Assembly (NCBI GenBank): GCA_028023455.1
Contig: JAQFVV010006256.1
Coordinates: forward strand, 622,001-686,000
Direction of reading: 5' to 3'
DNA length: 64,000 nucleotides
DNA from: Epiperipatus broadwayi
Lineage: Eukaryota; Onychophora; Udeonychophora; Euonychophora; Peripatidae
The stretch's first letter is position 1; every line of letters begins with the position of its first letter. Below, in pieces: positions 37,985 to 47,967 of this stretch. A program made the translations under genes and the position numbers. The notes below the pieces were generated by a model, which saw only the letters and a program-made list of their open reading frames with translations, ran no database searches and was not told where the DNA came from.

Positions 37985-39055
37985 ACAAATTTCAAATTCC
38001 CTTTAGTCATCCCTTCTATCTTATACAACCAATACACATTTCATGCTGAACCAGCCCTCATCAGTTGGTCCACATCATCATCTCGCATATATATATATAA
38101 TTAGTGTTCGGATTATATTAAGATAGAAAATCTTCAAACTTTAACAGACAGGTTTAAATCTCCATTCTCAACTCTTCTGCCATCCATATCATTGAAAATA
38201 TGATGATGGCATGTTCAAAGGCTTTGTATTCCAATTTTGTTGTCATACCCATGTTGTCCATAAGTTCTGGCCCTTCATATGTAAGATCCAAAACCCATTT
38301 AAATAGAAGAGGGATGGGTAGAATACTGGCTGAATATGTAATATTTTAAATTTTACAAATATAGTATATATACTTAAGCTAAATGAAATTAAAGGGGATT
38401 TGAACCCAGACTTTCAAACTCCTTTTAGTCATCTACTCATGCTTATACAAGTGGTACACACAACCACATTCATAAAAAGACAAATGATCTCTGATATGTG
38501 TTTTTCATGCTGAACCAGCATTTATCAATTGGTCCAGATCATCATCTCCCACACGCATATATAATCAAGTGCTACATCTAGCTTAAGTATATATATATAC
38601 TAGTAAAATTTAAAATATTACATATTCAGCCTGTATTCTGCTGATCCCTCTTCCGTGTATTTAAATAGGCTTAAGATCCTATATGTGAGGGGTCAGAATA
38701 ACTTACAGTCAATATGGGTATGACAACAAAATTGGCAAACAAGGGCTTTGAACATGCCATCATCAGATTTTCAATGATATGGATGACTGAAGAGTTGGAG
38801 AGTGGTGAAGATTGAAGGCTGTCCATTAAAGTTTGAAGATTTGCTATCTTAATATAAACCAAGCACTGATTATATATATATGTGAAAAATGATGATCTGA
38901 ACCAAATGATGAATGCTATATATTGGGGATCATTTATCTTTTTGCATGCATGTGTATCAGTTGTATAAGATTGAGTTTATGACTATAGGGAGTTTGAAAG
39001 TCTGGATTCAAATCCCCTCTAAGTACATTTAGCTTAAGTATTGTAAGAGTAGCTT
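37985..39055. repeat. Cluster of SINE-like composite repeats in both orientations
   Basis: Two modules recur. Module S contains GGGTTCAAATC or GGATTCAAATC, which fits an RNA polymerase III B box, within GTCTGG-TTCAAATCCCC. Module R2 contains CAAGGGCTTTGAACATGCCA-like sequence and CATATTCAGCCTGTATTCTG. In order: S minus (37985-38100), R2 minus (about 38130-38340), S minus (38390-38590), R2 plus (about 38618-38860), S plus (38865-39055). R2 then S in the same orientation appears again at 53285-53690, so R2-S is probably one composite SINE of about 420 bp and this locus is an inverted cluster. A tRNA-like A box is not clear. Confidence 0.6.
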
Positions 39056-39170
39056 ACAATCCTATCAAAAACAGTGTTTATTTGTCCACATCATCAAACC
39101 AAGCCCATTCAAAACTAAGCTTAACCATTAGATGGAGATATGCACTATCCTTTCTTTTAAGCACACATAT

Positions 39171-39174
39171 ATAT
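39171..39174. repeat. Element A target-site duplication, left
   Basis: ATAT directly abuts the left LTR end and also the right LTR end (51051-51054). The site lies in an (AT)n run, so the exact length of the duplication is uncertain. Confidence 0.6.
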
Positions 39175-42100
39175 TGTACCAGTCAGAATTGTATGTTCAT
39201 CTAACAAGAATTAGCATTTAAGCAAAAGTACCTAGAGTTCAATCATATATGAGATACACAGGTCAGGGATACTCATGAACTCCGCCCTATTGCCCACTTC
39301 CCAAGTCTATCCCATTACAAACAATATTTCTGACGATAGCAGCCTACCTTTCAATTATCTCCGGCCCAGAGGGTCAGCAGAGACACAAGAGACCTAATGC
39401 TTAACTAAATGATAAAGTAACATAAAAACAGATGTGCACGCATGAACCAATAAAATCTCCAAAAGATAGATTATTAAATATGAGTTTATTTAGCATGATA
39501 TTAATAATAAGAATTGATTAATATGTGAATAGCTGGATATAGAGATTTACAATAAGTTAGAACCTTAACTATACAAAGAATACTTGATCTAGGTTTCACT
39601 AACGGTCCCTTAGGCATTCCATATTAACCTTAATAACATATCTTAAGGGTTGATGGATATGCATTACTAAACATACATGGTAAGAAATTAATTATTTGAA
39701 CCGATGCGGCTTAATATGCTAATACAATTTAACGGGTTTCTATCATTCATGCTATGACATTTTTAAATCATTAAAACTATGACAGACTGCAATAGCCATA
39801 CATGGGCTTTTAGAATGAATATTTATAAGATTTCAAGTTACATAGAATATACCAAAATTCAATAATTATAAGTGGGCTTTTATTTTAACTATTACATTTT
39901 AAATAATAAATGATCTAGCGAGCTTGGATTACACCTGAATTTCATTCGAGTTACATTGACAATAGATTAATTATTTTGGGACATTATGAGATGATTCACC
40001 ACTTATGATTTACGAAAAGAATAAGGAAAAGCATAACTATTTCGACATTGTCACATGATTCGACCTTTATAGTTTTTATTAATAGTTAATTATTAACGTA
40101 TTTAATAGCGGTTAAACAAAGGGTGGACAGCACTAATAAGCAATAATATATAATAAAATTAAATTTATATTATAACGAGAACTTGGGATAGCTTAGGAAA
40201 ATCATATCATCACGGGTTACAGGCATCTAAAATATATGAGGAAATATGAACGATAGCGTGCGGACCGGATGATAACGTTTGAGAGGACGAGAAGCTTCAT
40301 CAACTTGAGGACGAAGAATATAGGCTTATCTGCACTTGTGACAGATAGCATCCGAGGAGGTGGTCGACAAGATACCATGGTTCTGATTTGTCGAATGTTA
40401 ACCCATAGCAGCGCTTACACAACCAGCACAATCTGTGGGAATTGGGGCCTCCACATTCCGCCGAGAAATGTGCTTTATGGATTCCAATAACGAGAGAAAG
40501 TATGATAAAGCAACTTTTGATTTATGAATGCTATCATCGGGACACGTTGCGAAGGCTTTCAGGTTTGTCCTAACCCTGATTTATCTGGCCTAAAATAGTA
40601 ATTAAGCCTAGCGTAATGAAATAATTATGTGCAAGCAATCCCAAAAAGGGGGCATACAATTTACTTAAAGAACTTATCTGACACATTACTAATAGAATAT
40701 AAAAATTAAGAATCCCTTCGTTAAACGCATATTAACATGCCCGAGAAATTAATTACTTAAATTATTGTTAGGTGGCGGACTACTTATATAATGAATCATC
40801 ACTTAAAATGAGGATCTGAATTTAATTTATTTAATACGGAACTTCTATAATATTGATCAATAGCGTGAAATAATAGTAAATAATTTAGTTTAAATAGCAT
40901 TGTATGGCATAATATTAATTAATAAAACATAGTTTAGGAGTACTTCACAATCGGGTGAATTTTATAGTGTAGTAAGAAAACTTACGTTTACGGTTGAATA
41001 TTCCCTAATGGCGGAATAGCAAAAATAAAATAAGCTTGATTCGCCGGATTGAGTTATTAGCATATTAAAATTGGTATGATTTGCATAATATTAAATAAAA
41101 AAAATTGCTGCATTTAAAATAAAAATACAATAAGAGTGAAAACCTAGCACACAATTTAAATATAAAAGCAAAAAGAAATCAAAAAGAGGTCATGTTTAAG
41201 CAATTAATCGGTTTAGCATTACCGATGGAAAAATAAGTAATTACATTTTGAAATTATAAGGATTACAAAACTAGAGATATTTAAAAAGACATACATTAGG
41301 TGATTGGAATTAACATTATCGAAGGTTGAAGCTTACTTTTTATGATTAAGAAGATTATTAAGATGAAAGCATTAGAGTTCATTTTGCAGCAGGGAATTAC
41401 TTTTCTTTCAGATGACTTCATGGCCGTATGCACACGTGTTGGTTCCATGTTTTACGAAATATAGTTAATTTAGCAGTATTTTGACAAAATTGGAGTTTCA
41501 GTCCGTTCCCTATGTAATATACAGTCCATTTTGACAGTAGTTTGGAAACGATGGCTTACGAGTACTTTGGATTGGTTAGATCTTGGAAAGATCGGGGAAG
41601 CAAATCTAAATTCTACTCACTCACCATTTTACGTTTCTGAGTGACGTAACTTCCCCCAGCAACAGCGTTAGAAAATAACATGTAGGGCTCTTTTAGTTAG
41701 GAAATGCGGTGGTATTTATACTCATTTGTGACTGCCTTTGGGTGATCCCCGGATGTATGTTAACGGTTACAATGATGCAGCAAATTTTGAAGGATGAGCG
41801 TGATCAAGTTCGAGAGAGCTGGTCTTAATCTATTTTAGGCTGAAAATAGACCTGCGGAATAAATGATAAGTAACGTGAAATTTAAATAAACCTGTATTAG
41901 AATAAAAACAGATTCTTTCTGAATTTAGAATACGGTAAGTCTTTTGTTTAATACATTTGCATTACACTCTCGAACTTTCTCCCTATTAAAATAGATATGA
42001 ATAAAAGTATACATAATACAACGCTCTTAATTATTAAGTTTTATCTGTTACACACACATACGCATGATTGTCTACGGTAATAGAAATATATAATTTATAT

Positions 42101-42276
42101 GTATATTAATTTTAGACGAGTATAAAGTTTACGAAGACATAAACAATCACGTGCATCGGTATACCTTCACTCCCTAGTGGTTTATGATTAAATGATTGGG
42201 TTTGAACCCATGTTTGGAGGTATCAAACATCACCAGAAAGTGAAGCCAAATGTGTGCAACAGATTTGAGTGCTTCA
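39175..42276 (-). repeat. Element A 3' LTR (3102 bp)
   Basis: In element orientation it starts TGAAGCACTCAAATCTG and ends TTCTGACTGGTACA. Aligns along its whole length with 47968-51050; the main length differences are a segment present only here at about 41208-41240 and small indels. No conserved open frame: the 73-codon plus frame at 40269-40490 is interrupted by TGA in the other LTR. Most Ty3/gypsy LTRs are a few hundred bp; three kilobases is at the far end of the known range. Confidence 0.93.
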
Positions 42277-42286
42277 TATTCCCCCT
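42277..42286 (-). other. Element A polypurine tract
   Basis: AGGGGGAATA on the minus strand, directly before the TGAAGC start of the 3' LTR, where plus-strand priming is expected. Confidence 0.65.
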
Positions 42287-42665
42287 GATACGAAAAAAAA
42301 CAATAAAAAAAAGAATTCTACTTAGAATTAATGCATCATTTCAGGTGACAAAAAAACACACAGCACGGTCTTTTTATTTTAACAACATTCACATGATTCG
42401 AACTCTATTATTACATTGGCTTTAGTAAACTCAACCATACTTACCCTACCTAAACTTCACTGTTGACCTCTTTGACAAAACTAATTAGCAACTATATTTA
42501 TATATAACACAAAGAAAAAAAAATAACATCGGGCGCTACCTTTAAGTCTACCTTTTAATTACAGTACCTTAACCAGTATGAGATCTCCTAGAGCATTCTG
42601 TCTTTTTTAAATGTCATCTCTGTCGGTCTTACAAAGTCAGTCCATCCGTTTTTGTTGAGCTTAGG
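42287..42665 (-). other. Element A 3' untranslated region
   Basis: About 380 bp between the natural end of pol and the polypurine tract. Several stops in all frames; no envelope or accessory gene. Confidence 0.6.
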
Positions 42666-42740
42666 TTATTGTCTCCCAGGGTCAGGCGGTACATACGGTT
42701 TCAATTGTCGTGCATTATAGATGCCATTCCACCCATTTTC

Positions 42741-44360
42741 TCACTCCAATAAAAAAGCATTTTCATGACATCTCCGAATGAGGTATAGTCCACTGTATAA
42801 GGGAAAAATTTTTTTAAATTCCCTTTTTACTGCATTGCTAGTTTTGGAGGATCTCAACCATACTTGATCCCCTTCCTGAAATTGGTGACATTGCTTCAGT
42901 CCCCTTTTTATGCGATTGTTTGCTGCCTGGGCCAACCGTCTTCTAGCGGCTTCTTGGTCACGAATAGGGTCAATAACTATTTCATCTAGTGGCTCCAGGT
43001 TCGGAAATAAGTTGCGGCATGGCCTCCCATAATGCAGGCGTTTGGGTGTAAAACCGGTAGACTCATTTATTGTCTGGTTTATACAGTTAACGATTTCTGG
43101 GGTTTTATTTACCCAATCCCAGTGGTTGGTTGATACGTAGGTGCGAAAGAGATGATTTATCTCTCTCATGACTCTTTCGCACGGGTTAGATTGAGGATTC
43201 CTAATCGATGTCAACGGATGAGTAAGTTGTTGCTTCACCAGCCAGTTTTTCCATTCCTTAGAGGTGAAGGCTGAACCATGATCTGATAAGATCGAAGTAG
43301 GTTTTCCCACCTCAGGGAATTGTTTATCTTGGAGGGTCCGAATCGTATTCCTTGAGTCTGCATCCCGGACAGGATATGCTCGCACATATTTGGAGAAAAC
43401 ATTGTAGGTCACGAGTAGATATTGGAAATTTCTAAATTTGGGCAATGGGCTGAAGTGGTTGATTGCAATTAACTCATTGGGCCTCGATGCAGTTATGGGT
43501 TTCATAGTTCCGGCGTAAGACTTGTTCAGGAACTTGGTCCGAGCACACACTGTACATTTCCATAACACTGTGAGGATCTGGGCATACATACCTGGCCAGT
43601 AAAATTGGCGTCTCAAAGCTTCCTCGGTTTTCCGTGGCCTGTAATGCCCCAAGGTTTTGTGTGCGTGTTCGATCAATTGCCTCCTCATCTTATTTGGTAT
43701 CATGATTTTCCATGGGTTCTCCCTATCTTTTGTCTTACAGTGCAGGATCCCATCTTTTAAGTGGAAGTTGGAGTATCGCTGTGCATTTCTTTTGTTCGTA
43801 ACTATTGGGTGTTTTGTTCCCAGGTTGGAAATAATGTTAGCATATTGGTCATTTTGCCAATATCTGAGATTTGTCAAATCGGTTTTTATGGGGGTCCTCG
43901 TGGTCACGGCCAAAATTCTGAGGGCCTGGTTATTCAGCTGGGGATTTTGGAGGCTGGCAGGTACAGGGTGGTGGCTTAGGATATCTGCCACAATGTTCTC
44001 ACGTCCTGGGCAGTAAGCTACTTTGTATTGGAACTGTTGGAGGGCCAGGCTCCACCAGATTAATAGATCATTCGTAAGGAAACTCTTATTCAAGAATTCC
44101 AAACATTTGTGATCAGTTACTATGACAACGTCAGACCCTAGAAGGAACTGCCAAAATTTCTGGAAGGCCCACACGATTGCTAGGGTTTCTTGTTCTGTGG
44201 TGGTATAGTGTACTTCGGCTCCCTTTAAGGAGCGGCCACAAAAATAGAGCATCTGATGCTTACCTTCTTCGTTAATTTGGAATAACACAGCTCCCAGTCC
44301 TTGCTTGCTACTATCTGTCTGGATGTAAAAAGTCCTAGTAAAATCGGGGTGAATCAACAT
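42741..44360 (-). CDS. pol: Element A pol: RNase H and integrase
   Basis: 539 codons. RNase H: YIQTDSS (Asp16), TTEQETL (Glu at 56/58), VTDHK (Asp83), ADILSHH (Asp126). Integrase zinc module: HKTLGH (His234, His239) and CTVC (Cys269, Cys272). Core: AINHF, with Asn301 where the first catalytic Asp is expected, then SDHGSAF (Asp360) and NPCERV (Glu395), a 34-residue gap as in DD35E enzymes. C-terminal module: GDQVWLRSS and IFPLYSGLYLIRR (GPY/F type). The frame stops with TGA after ENAFLLE, but the same frame resumes and ends naturally at 42666 (IYNARQLKPYVPP). The Met is not a real start: the frame continues from the RT frame across a one-base loss in an A run near 44374. Lost Asp301 should abolish integration. 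Confidence 0.93.
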   Translation of the reverse strand: MLIHPDFTRTFYIQTDSSKQGLGAVLFQINEEGKHQMLYFCGRSLKGAEVHYTTTEQETLAIVWAFQKFWQFLLGSDVVIVTDHKCLEFLNKSFLTNDLLIWWSLALQQFQYKVAYCPGRENIVADILSHHPVPASLQNPQLNNQALRILAVTTRTPIKTDLTNLRYWQNDQYANIISNLGTKHPIVTNKRNAQRYSNFHLKDGILHCKTKDRENPWKIMIPNKMRRQLIEHAHKTLGHYRPRKTEEALRRQFYWPGMYAQILTVLWKCTVCARTKFLNKSYAGTMKPITASRPNELIAINHFSPLPKFRNFQYLLVTYNVFSKYVRAYPVRDADSRNTIRTLQDKQFPEVGKPTSILSDHGSAFTSKEWKNWLVKQQLTHPLTSIRNPQSNPCERVMREINHLFRTYVSTNHWDWVNKTPEIVNCINQTINESTGFTPKRLHYGRPCRNLFPNLEPLDEIVIDPIRDQEAARRRLAQAANNRIKRGLKQCHQFQEGDQVWLRSSKTSNAVKREFKKIFPLYSGLYLIRRCHENAFLLE

Positions 44361-45571
44361 TACAGCTTGAAGGAAATTTTTTTTATGTTCTCAAAATCCC
44401 TGTCATGTGCTTCGGTCCATTCCCATTTATGATCTTTCTTTATTAACTCTATTAGCCTTCCTGTCTCGTGAGTGAAATTTGGGTAAAACCGGTGGTAGAA
44501 GTTACAAAGCCCCAAGAAAGATCGGACTTGTTTCCGAGTTTTTGGTCTGGAGAAATGTTCAATGGCCTCTACCTTCTCAGGATGAACTTTGACCCCATGC
44601 TCAGTTACAACGTTCCTGAGGAATGTGATCTCTTTTATCGCAAAATGACTCTTTTCCAAGTTAATTGTTATGTTTTCTTGGGCGCATTCACGGAAAAACT
44701 CTTCAAGGCATTTCAAATGTTCAGTAATGTTTTTCGAAGCAATTACTATATCATCCACATAACAGACCATGTTTTTCTGTACCTCTTTGGATAGGACTTG
44801 TTTTAGACACCGCATCAGCCCTGCCCCACTATTAATGAGCCCAAAAGGAACTCGCTTAAATACATGGGTGTGTCCTCCATACCGAAATGCGGTATACTTT
44901 CGGTCACGAGGGTCTAGGGCCGTCTGCCAATAACTGGCGGTAAGGTCTAGGATAGAAAAGATCGTCTTCCCTACCAACTGGACAAATACTTCCTGGATCG
45001 GGAGTGGGATGTCTCTCTCAGGGATGGTCATGCTGTTTAATTTGTATGCGTCCAAACATAGTCGCAAATCTCCATTTTTCTTTTTTACCACAACCAGCGG
45101 ATTGTTGTAGGGAGATGGGCTCCGCTCAATAATATCCCACTCGATCATCTGTTGAATTTGCTTTTCCACTTCATCCCAGTATTGGAATGGGATGGGGTAT
45201 GTTTTGGATTGTGCGTACACTTCCTCCTTTACTTGAATTCTTTGGGTATATCCCTTTATTTTTCCAGGCGTTTGAGCAAATACCTGCGCGTAATTTTCTA
45301 ATATGCTTTTGATACTTCTTTTGTCTTTGGACTCTGTAATAGCTGAGTCACGGACTTTTTTTTCAATCAATGTTGAATCAACAGGCTGGATCAAGCAGCT
45401 CTGCTTCTCAGGTACGACTTGGTGGGTCACTTTGAAAGGTGTTGGCTTATTGTTGAACAGGCATTTTCTTTCGGAGTAGTCGATAATTCCCTGATTCTGG
45501 GTTAGGAAGTCAGAAACCAACACCAGATCATAGATCAGTCCCGCCACAATCAAGAAAGTATGGCCCATCAA
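44360..45571 (-). CDS. pol: Element A pol: protease C-terminus and reverse transcriptase
   Basis: 403 codons. Residues 1-40 (VAGLIYDLVLVSDFLTQNQG) are the C-terminal half of the retroviral-type protease. RT follows: NNPLVVVKKKNG (156-167), LDAYKLN (173-179), SILDLTASY with catalytic Asp209, PFGLINSGAG (242-251) and CYVDD (Asp273, Asp274). HPEKVEAI and SFLGLCNFYHRF mark the connection to RNase H. Catalytic RT residues are all present. The frame ends early (KKISFKL, then stop) because an A run has eight As where nine would keep frame with RNase H. The upstream end is also a frameshift, from the protease frame near 45580. Confidence 0.93.
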   Translation of the reverse strand: MMGHTFLIVAGLIYDLVLVSDFLTQNQGIIDYSERKCLFNNKPTPFKVTHQVVPEKQSCLIQPVDSTLIEKKVRDSAITESKDKRSIKSILENYAQVFAQTPGKIKGYTQRIQVKEEVYAQSKTYPIPFQYWDEVEKQIQQMIEWDIIERSPSPYNNPLVVVKKKNGDLRLCLDAYKLNSMTIPERDIPLPIQEVFVQLVGKTIFSILDLTASYWQTALDPRDRKYTAFRYGGHTHVFKRVPFGLINSGAGLMRCLKQVLSKEVQKNMVCYVDDIVIASKNITEHLKCLEEFFRECAQENITINLEKSHFAIKEITFLRNVVTEHGVKVHPEKVEAIEHFSRPKTRKQVRSFLGLCNFYHRFYPNFTHETGRLIELIKKDHKWEWTEAHDRDFENIKKISFKL

Positions 45572-45849
45572 TCTCTCATTAATTTTACCTCTAGCCAGAT
45601 TTGGCTGTTCTCACCCATGATTCTTTTCCCATTGGCCAGGGTCAATTGGATAGGACGCGTTGGCAACTGCATGATTTCCCGTTCTCTCTCTATACTTTTA
45701 ATCCATGCCTTCGATACGATTGATACTTGGCTTCCGGAACCCACCAATGCTAATATTTTTGTGGATTCTATTGTCACTTCAATACTAGGACACAAGCTTG
45801 TAGTCGTAGCAGTCTCCATGCTTTCTTTTTCCCATATTATGTTAGTCAT
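45568..45849 (-). pseudogene. Element A aspartic protease, N-terminal part
   Basis: 93 codons, beginning MTNIIWEKE. The active-site loop reads ALVGSGSQVSIVS: Gly37 stands where aspartic proteases have the catalytic Asp (D-S/T-G). IMQLPTRPIQLTLANG is the following strand region. A one-base loss near 45580 pushes the remainder of the protease into the next frame (45571 onward). Both the substitution and the shift point to an inactive protease in this copy. Confidence 0.82.
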
Positions 45850-46445
45850 CTGGCTACCTTCTGGTTTAAACTAATTCCATTGTCCTTCTAAATATTCTGG
45901 GCATTCCGGGTTCAATGTTGGGGTCTCATCTTTTTCCAGATTCTTGAATCCATAGTCTATTGAAACCAAGAACTCAACCATTTCATTAATCTTGTTGATC
46001 CGGCTTATGATCATCATTTCCTGCACCTTCATCGGCAGGTTCTGTCGTATGGTATGGATAATTTGTGATTCTGACCATGTAACATCTGAGTCGTGTGGCT
46101 TGTTTTACAAAGAATTGCGCATATGTTTCTTGATGATTAGTTGGGAATTTTTCATTGGTTATAGCGCGCAAAATACCCTCCTGTTTTTCTTCAAAAAATC
46201 TTACATAATGTCCGGCAGTATTCTTAGAGATCTGTTGGTTGGTGTGTCAGTGATTGCCACCAGTCTTTGGCCGTTGCCTCCAAGTGCTGGCTGGCTATGG
46301 CCATTTGTTCCCTGTTGCTCATTTCATAGAGTGAAAATAATGCCTTCAGACTTTCCATGTGTTCCTGTGGACTCTCCTGTGATTCACCATGGAAGATCTT
46401 GATCTGCATAAATTGTGCAGCGATGGGTAGTTCCTGATGCCTCAT
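45850..46445 (-). pseudogene. gag: Element A gag
   Basis: Frame 46224-46445 reads RHQELPIAAQFMQIKIFHGE, then EHMESLKALFSLYEMSNREQ and ATAKDWWQSL: the F-x-G...L-x-A-x-WW pattern is the conserved capsid region of Ty3/gypsy Gag. After a one-base shift near 46255 the neighbouring frame continues (NTAGHYVRFFEEKQEG, then EKFPTNHQETYAQFF) to 45986, and another frame runs on through INEMVEFLVSIDYG to 45870. No CCHC zinc knuckle is visible. Upstream of the Met at 46445 the frame stays open for about 10 codons to a TAG, so the true start may lie further 5'. Confidence 0.75.
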
Positions 46446-47923
46446 TCTATTTATTAGTTCCCTTCTACAAATCTATAAGCGCGAAATTTTGGGTTGAGAT
46501 AATGTCGGACCTCCTTTTATGTTACCAATTTTTTTTTCATCTGATATTATTATTATTACTTGCGATAACTAAATTCACTCCCCCTTCCCTTCCTCAACCA
46601 TCCCTATCCACTCCCTCTTAACTATTCTGTTTCTGCCATCTACTCCTATACTGTCCCCTATCACTGCCAAAATATTTACATTCAACTATCTTTGTCAAAA
46701 CTAATACATATCAATCAATGAAATAACATATTAAAGATAAAAAAAAATAATTTTTACCATGACGTTCCCTTGTCATACAGTCCGCTGGCTTTCTCACACC
46801 TGAAATGTACTTAAAAATATCTTTTAATTTCCCCTTCGTACAAGACATATAAAAAAAATGTGATACAATGACCCTCTTTTTGCTCATTCACATACTTGAT
46901 TATTGTTTTCGCGAGTGTTTACCGGTTGACCAAATTTATAGTGTGTATAATACACGGGCGCCATGTCAACACAGTAGGCTTATCACTCATAACTATCTCT
47001 GGTTTGCATGCACATCTATAAGTTTGACTGCTCAATTTAAAAAATGAAACATTAATAAGTTTAAAGCAAAACACTTAGCAAAATTTAGTAATAATATATG
47101 TTACTGTTTATCCGATTGATATTATCAATACAAAATGAATTTTGAAATCACATCTCTTATCGTGCGTCTTTTAGGTTCGGAAAAAAAATATCTTCTACAT
47201 ATTTCATAATTCTTTAAAACTAGAGAATGTTACACAACCGACTTCCACAAGACTATATGATACTCTATGTTTCTTGGACTCTTTGGATTCTTTATCGACA
47301 TGAGGGCATGTATGCCATTGAAGCATTTTGCCAACTACACCTGGCTGCTTGGCACTCCACAAGATACAGTTTATAAGGGTCTTCACCTATTTACGGTTAC
47401 TCTAAATACATGAGTCATTAAAGCATTACCAACTACATCTGGCTACTTGACAACATATAATTCAGTTTATAAGGGTCTTCACCTATTTACGGTTACTCTA
47501 AGGGACATTAATGCATACATATACATTTTATTTCTTCATCGAATCATGAATCCAAGATATGAAATACGGTTAACCAGACTACTTTATAAACACAAACATA
47601 AGATAAATAGCACAACTAAATGCACCAAAGTTCATAGAGCTGCTTGGGAAGATAACCATTTCTCCATTATAAAAGACGCTTCATTTGTTTGATCTCACTA
47701 TTTCAAAAGCACTAAAAAAAATTTGTTATCTACAATTCGCATACTCTCCAGGCTATTGCGTGATGTGTACATATTATTAAGGCAGTACAATTTTGGGTTC
47801 AAACCCGGAAAAAATTTTTTTACATACATTTATTTATTAATATTTGAAACAGAGGGGGAAAAAAACATTATACATAATATCAGATGCTCTGTAAACTATT
47901 GCAGGGTGTGATAATTTTGAAAG
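46446..47923 (-). other. Element A 5' leader
   Basis: About 1.5 kb between primer-binding site and gag without a supported gene; short frames at 47204-47386 and on the opposite strand (47447-47911) show no domains. Such a long leader may hold packaging or internal ribosome entry signals, but none is recognisable. Contains a two-unit direct repeat at 47316-47504. Confidence 0.5.
47316..47504. repeat. Two-unit direct repeat in the element A leader
   Basis: Units 47316-47415 and 47416-47504. The second halves are identical over at least CAGTTTATAAGGGTCTTCAC and CTATTTACGGTTACTCTAA; the first halves (AAGCATT--CCAACTACA-CTGG) are diverged. Confidence 0.8.
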
Positions 47924-47943
47924 GCCCCACAGATGGGCGTCCA
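47924..47943 (-). other. Element A primer-binding site candidate
   Basis: On the minus strand TGGACGCCCATCTGTGGGGC, 24 nt inside the 5' LTR end. The TGG start and the GCCCA...GTGGGGC pattern resemble the 3' end complement of tRNA-Lys, with mismatches in the middle. Most LTR elements have the site 0-10 nt from the LTR. Element B has a similar site at a similar distance, which supports it. Confidence 0.5.
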
Positions 47944-47967
47944 AACCTGGAGAAAAAAAAATATCAC

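Noticed and set aside
38700-38800. Hammerhead-like CTGATGATGG on the minus strand of R2
   Set aside because: No GAA-A half at the right distance and no helix I pairing; a chance or long-decayed match.
40269-40490. 73-codon plus-strand open frame inside the element A LTR
   Set aside because: The partner LTR has an in-frame TGA (GCATCTGAGG for GCATCCGAGG) and other changes. Antisense to the element and not conserved.
43657-44016. 119-codon and overlapping plus-strand open frames
   Set aside because: They are antisense reads of the RNase H-integrase coding region; the same holds for 44468-44794, 45560-45874 and 45992-46402.
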